Shown: piece by piece, positions 5,573-7,094 of the stretch
Numbering within the stretch: position 1 is the stretch's first letter
How the letters are laid out: each line of letters starts with the position of its first letter
Source of the DNA: Acidobacteriota bacterium
Lineage (GTDB): Bacteria > Acidobacteriota > Blastocatellia > RBC074
Assembly: GCA_013140935.1 (NCBI GenBank)
Contig: JABFSD010000913.1
Location: 1 to 7,094, forward strand
Length of the DNA stretch: 7,094 bases
Direction of reading: 5' to 3'
The notes under the pieces: generated by a model
What the model was told of the DNA's origin: nothing
The model's database searches: none
Seen by the model: the letters and a program-made list of their open reading frames with translations, nothing else
Position numbers and translations under genes: made by a program

Positions 5573-6365
5573 GCTCTTCGTGCGTAGCGCGCCATAAGGC
5601 GGCGAGACGCTCTACGTTAAAGTGCGGGCCGAAGACTTGCGCGCCCTGATAACGAAAATGTTCGCGGGCTTCGTGTTCCTGCCAGGTGGCGACGGCTTTG
5701 AAGGCGGTTTGTACGATTTCGCTTTTGCTCGCGTGGCGGCTGACGTGCCATTGCCGCCCTTGCAACGCAGCGCGCACACCGGTGTGAACGTCCGGCTCAT
5801 CCGCTTCAAGCTGTAACAGAAACCCATCTATGGCAGGCGTGACGATGAAGCGGTAAGCGTGGAATTGCACTTCGGCGAGAATGGCTTTTACGTCAAACAG
5901 GCTCAAGCTCGGCGTTATGGATTGCACCAACGTGATGGCGTGTTGCACTGCGTCGCGCACTTCGGTGAATACCGGCACGTCGTGGCAAGCCGCCATCGTG
6001 CGCACGAAGATGCGTCCGCGATTGAGATCGTCGCGTTCCGACGCGGTGATAGGTTGTCCGTTCAAATAATCGCCTACATCGGTGACGACCAACGCGAGCG
6101 GACGGCGCGCGGCCAATAGATAAGCGGCTTCGGCTACGCTGGCAACGCCGCGCGTCTCGCCGTTGATGACGAAAAGCAAAACGTCGGCTTCGTCTTTGGC
6201 GCGCATCTCATCGGCTTCGCGTGCCGTCGTCCACGCGCCGAAATCAAGTTGCGGATCAACGTAAGAAACGCCCGCCGCCGCTAACGCCGGAATCGCGAGT
6301 GCGCGCCGCCACGTCGTATGCCCGCACGCGCCGCCGAGAAAAACCTGTTTTTTCATGCTTGTCAT
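5562..6365 (-). CDS. Two-domain protein with nucleoside 2-deoxyribosyltransferase-like N-terminus
   Basis: A 267-residue protein with no signal peptide. Residues about 7-100 match the nucleoside 2-deoxyribosyltransferase-like fold (Nuc_deoxyrib_tr2 type): VFLGGACGHTTWR at the first strand, DPQLDFGAW, then DVLLFVINGETRGVASVAEA (61-80). E79 in the GVASVAEA motif occupies the place of the nucleophilic Glu in the true enzymes. Substrate could be a nucleoside or a nucleotide-like group, but many members are uncharacterised. Residues about 150-260 form a second conserved-looking region I cannot name, with YRFIVTPAIDGFLLQLEADE, then SEIVQTAFKAV and EHEAREHF...FGPHF. I prefer the ATG at 6365; an ATG at 6356 also lies before the first strand, and a TTG at 6386 is further upstream. 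The ribosome site is weak. It follows the right receptor by 33 bases and overlaps the oxygenase by 11 bases. Confidence 0.8.
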   Translation of the reverse strand: MTSMKKQVFLGGACGHTTWRRALAIPALAAAGVSYVDPQLDFGAWTTAREADEMRAKDEADVLLFVINGETRGVASVAEAAYLLAARRPLALVVTDVGDYLNGQPITASERDDLNRGRIFVRTMAACHDVPVFTEVRDAVQHAITLVQSITPSLSLFDVKAILAEVQFHAYRFIVTPAIDGFLLQLEADEPDVHTGVRAALQGRQWHVSRHASKSEIVQTAFKAVATWQEHEAREHFRYQGAQVFGPHFNVERLAALWRATHEEHER

Positions 6366-6398
6366 ATGAGCTTCGCGCCGCGCCAAAGGTTAAAAGCG

Positions 6399-7094
6399 TT
6401 AAAAATTTAGGCGCAACGCAAACTGCATCAGGCGCGGACGCCCTGCGATGGACGTGATGCGTCCGAAGTTGGCGCTGTTGATCGTCGTCACGGGATTGTC
6501 GAAATTCACCGTGTTGAACAGATTGAATATCTCGGCGCGAAATTCGAGATTGGTGTGTTCCGTGAGGCGCGTACGTTTGAGCGTGCTGAAATCGAAGTTC
6601 CAATATCGTGGCCCAAAAATCGCCGTGCGTCCGAGCGTGCCCGTCGTACCTGCTTGCGGGTTGAGGAAGACGACCTTCGACGCATCGCTGCTCGTGCCCG
6701 GCGCAAGGTTGGGATCGAGATAAAATACGCCGCTCGCAGTGCTGCGCACGCCGGTCAAATCTTGAATTTGGTTGCGCGTGAGATTGCCTGCGACATCCAC
6801 CGTGTTCAACGCCGAGCGATCATCGCGGTTGAACGTGCCGCGTCCCGACAACAAGCTCAACGGGTCACCGGAGTTGTAACGGAAAATCCCGCCCAACTGC
6901 CAACCGCTTAGAACCTGGCGCGCAGGCTTGTCAACATTGCGCAAGAACTTGCGGCCACTTCCGAAGGGCAATTCGTAAATGAAATTCGCGTTGAGTTGAT
7001 GCGTGTTGTTGTATTGCCCCGTTTCCAGGCTCGTGTTGCGCAACGTCAAAAACGAATTGGTGTCGCCCGACGAACCGATGAAATCAGACAAGCC
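6399..7094 (-). CDS. Oar-like TonB-dependent receptor, C-terminal fragment (cut by window edge)
   Basis: The last 231 residues of an outer-membrane beta-barrel; the frame is open to the right edge, where the first codon is an internal Gly. Alternating strands such as HQLNANFIYELPFGSGRKF and GWQLGGIFRYNSGDPLSL are typical barrel strands. LEFRAEIFNLFNTVNFDNPV and FGRITSIAGRPRLMQFALRL are signature endings of the acidobacterial Oar/CarboxypepD-type receptor family. The protein ends in Phe, as expected for BamA-dependent insertion. No terminator is visible after the stop; the next gene starts 33 bases later, so read-through into the deoxyribosyltransferase-like gene is likely. It is not the same gene as the fragment at the left edge, since both lie on the minus strand with the ends reversed. 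The transported substrate is unknown. Confidence 0.95.
   Translation of the reverse strand, partial: GLSDFIGSSGDTNSFLTLRNTSLETGQYNNTHQLNANFIYELPFGSGRKFLRNVDKPARQVLSGWQLGGIFRYNSGDPLSLLSGRGTFNRDDRSALNTVDVAGNLTRNQIQDLTGVRSTASGVFYLDPNLAPGTSSDASKVVFLNPQAGTTGTLGRTAIFGPRYWNFDFSTLKRTRLTEHTNLEFRAEIFNLFNTVNFDNPVTTINSANFGRITSIAGRPRLMQFALRLNF

Noticed and set aside
1..7094. CRISPR array, tRNA, rRNA, transposase or phage genes
   Set aside because: No regularly spaced repeats, no cloverleaf-like segment, and no transposase or integrase motif seen on either strand.

Overview
The window looks like a piece of a bacterial chromosome from the phylum Acidobacteriota, probably a Blastocatellia-like lineage. The main clue is a pair of Oar-like TonB-dependent receptor genes, one cut at each edge. 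The left one shows a signal peptide followed by a carboxypeptidase-regulatory-like domain. The right one ends in an outer-membrane beta-barrel with the NLFN...FGRITS...Q(F)ALRLNF style of ending typical of the large acidobacterial receptor families. A long secreted HEAT-like protein fits the same group. The assignment is inference from protein character, because no rRNA or other marker gene is present. I see no IS element, tRNA, rRNA, CRISPR array or phage gene.

Layout from left to right. Positions 1-168 (minus) hold the first 56 codons of an Oar-like receptor that continues off the left edge. Positions 169-391 form a divergent intergenic region. A compact plus-strand cluster follows: an AraC-family regulator with a C-terminal GyrI-like ligand-binding domain (392-1312), a VOC/glyoxalase-fold protein with an unusual N-terminal export segment (1323-1814), and a 121-residue DUF1801-like protein (1830-2195). 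The gaps of 10 and 15 bases suggest one operon. It converges on a minus-strand block.

Read in its own 5' to 3' direction, the minus-strand block contains the C-terminal 231 residues of a second Oar-like receptor (7094-6399). After 33 bases comes a two-domain protein with a nucleoside 2-deoxyribosyltransferase-like N-terminus (6365-5562). This overlaps by 11 bases an isopenicillin-N-synthase-type 2-oxoglutarate/Fe(II) dioxygenase (5572-4589). After a further 81 bases comes a 750-residue exported protein with an N-terminal beta-rich domain and helical HEAT-like repeats (4507-2255).

The plus cluster reads as a ligand-responsive regulator with two small effector proteins. In the minus block, the overlapping glycosyl-transfer-like/oxygenase pair is the most intriguing unit: the overlap implies coupled translation and possibly a shared pathway acting on a nucleoside-like or other small molecule. 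Most of the window is otherwise ordinary accessory chromosome, and I found no convincing large novel system. The points most worth checking are the overlapping pair, the exported VOC protein, the tiny leader frame that overlaps the AraC start, and the 11-bp tandem duplication across the stop codon of the HEAT-like gene.
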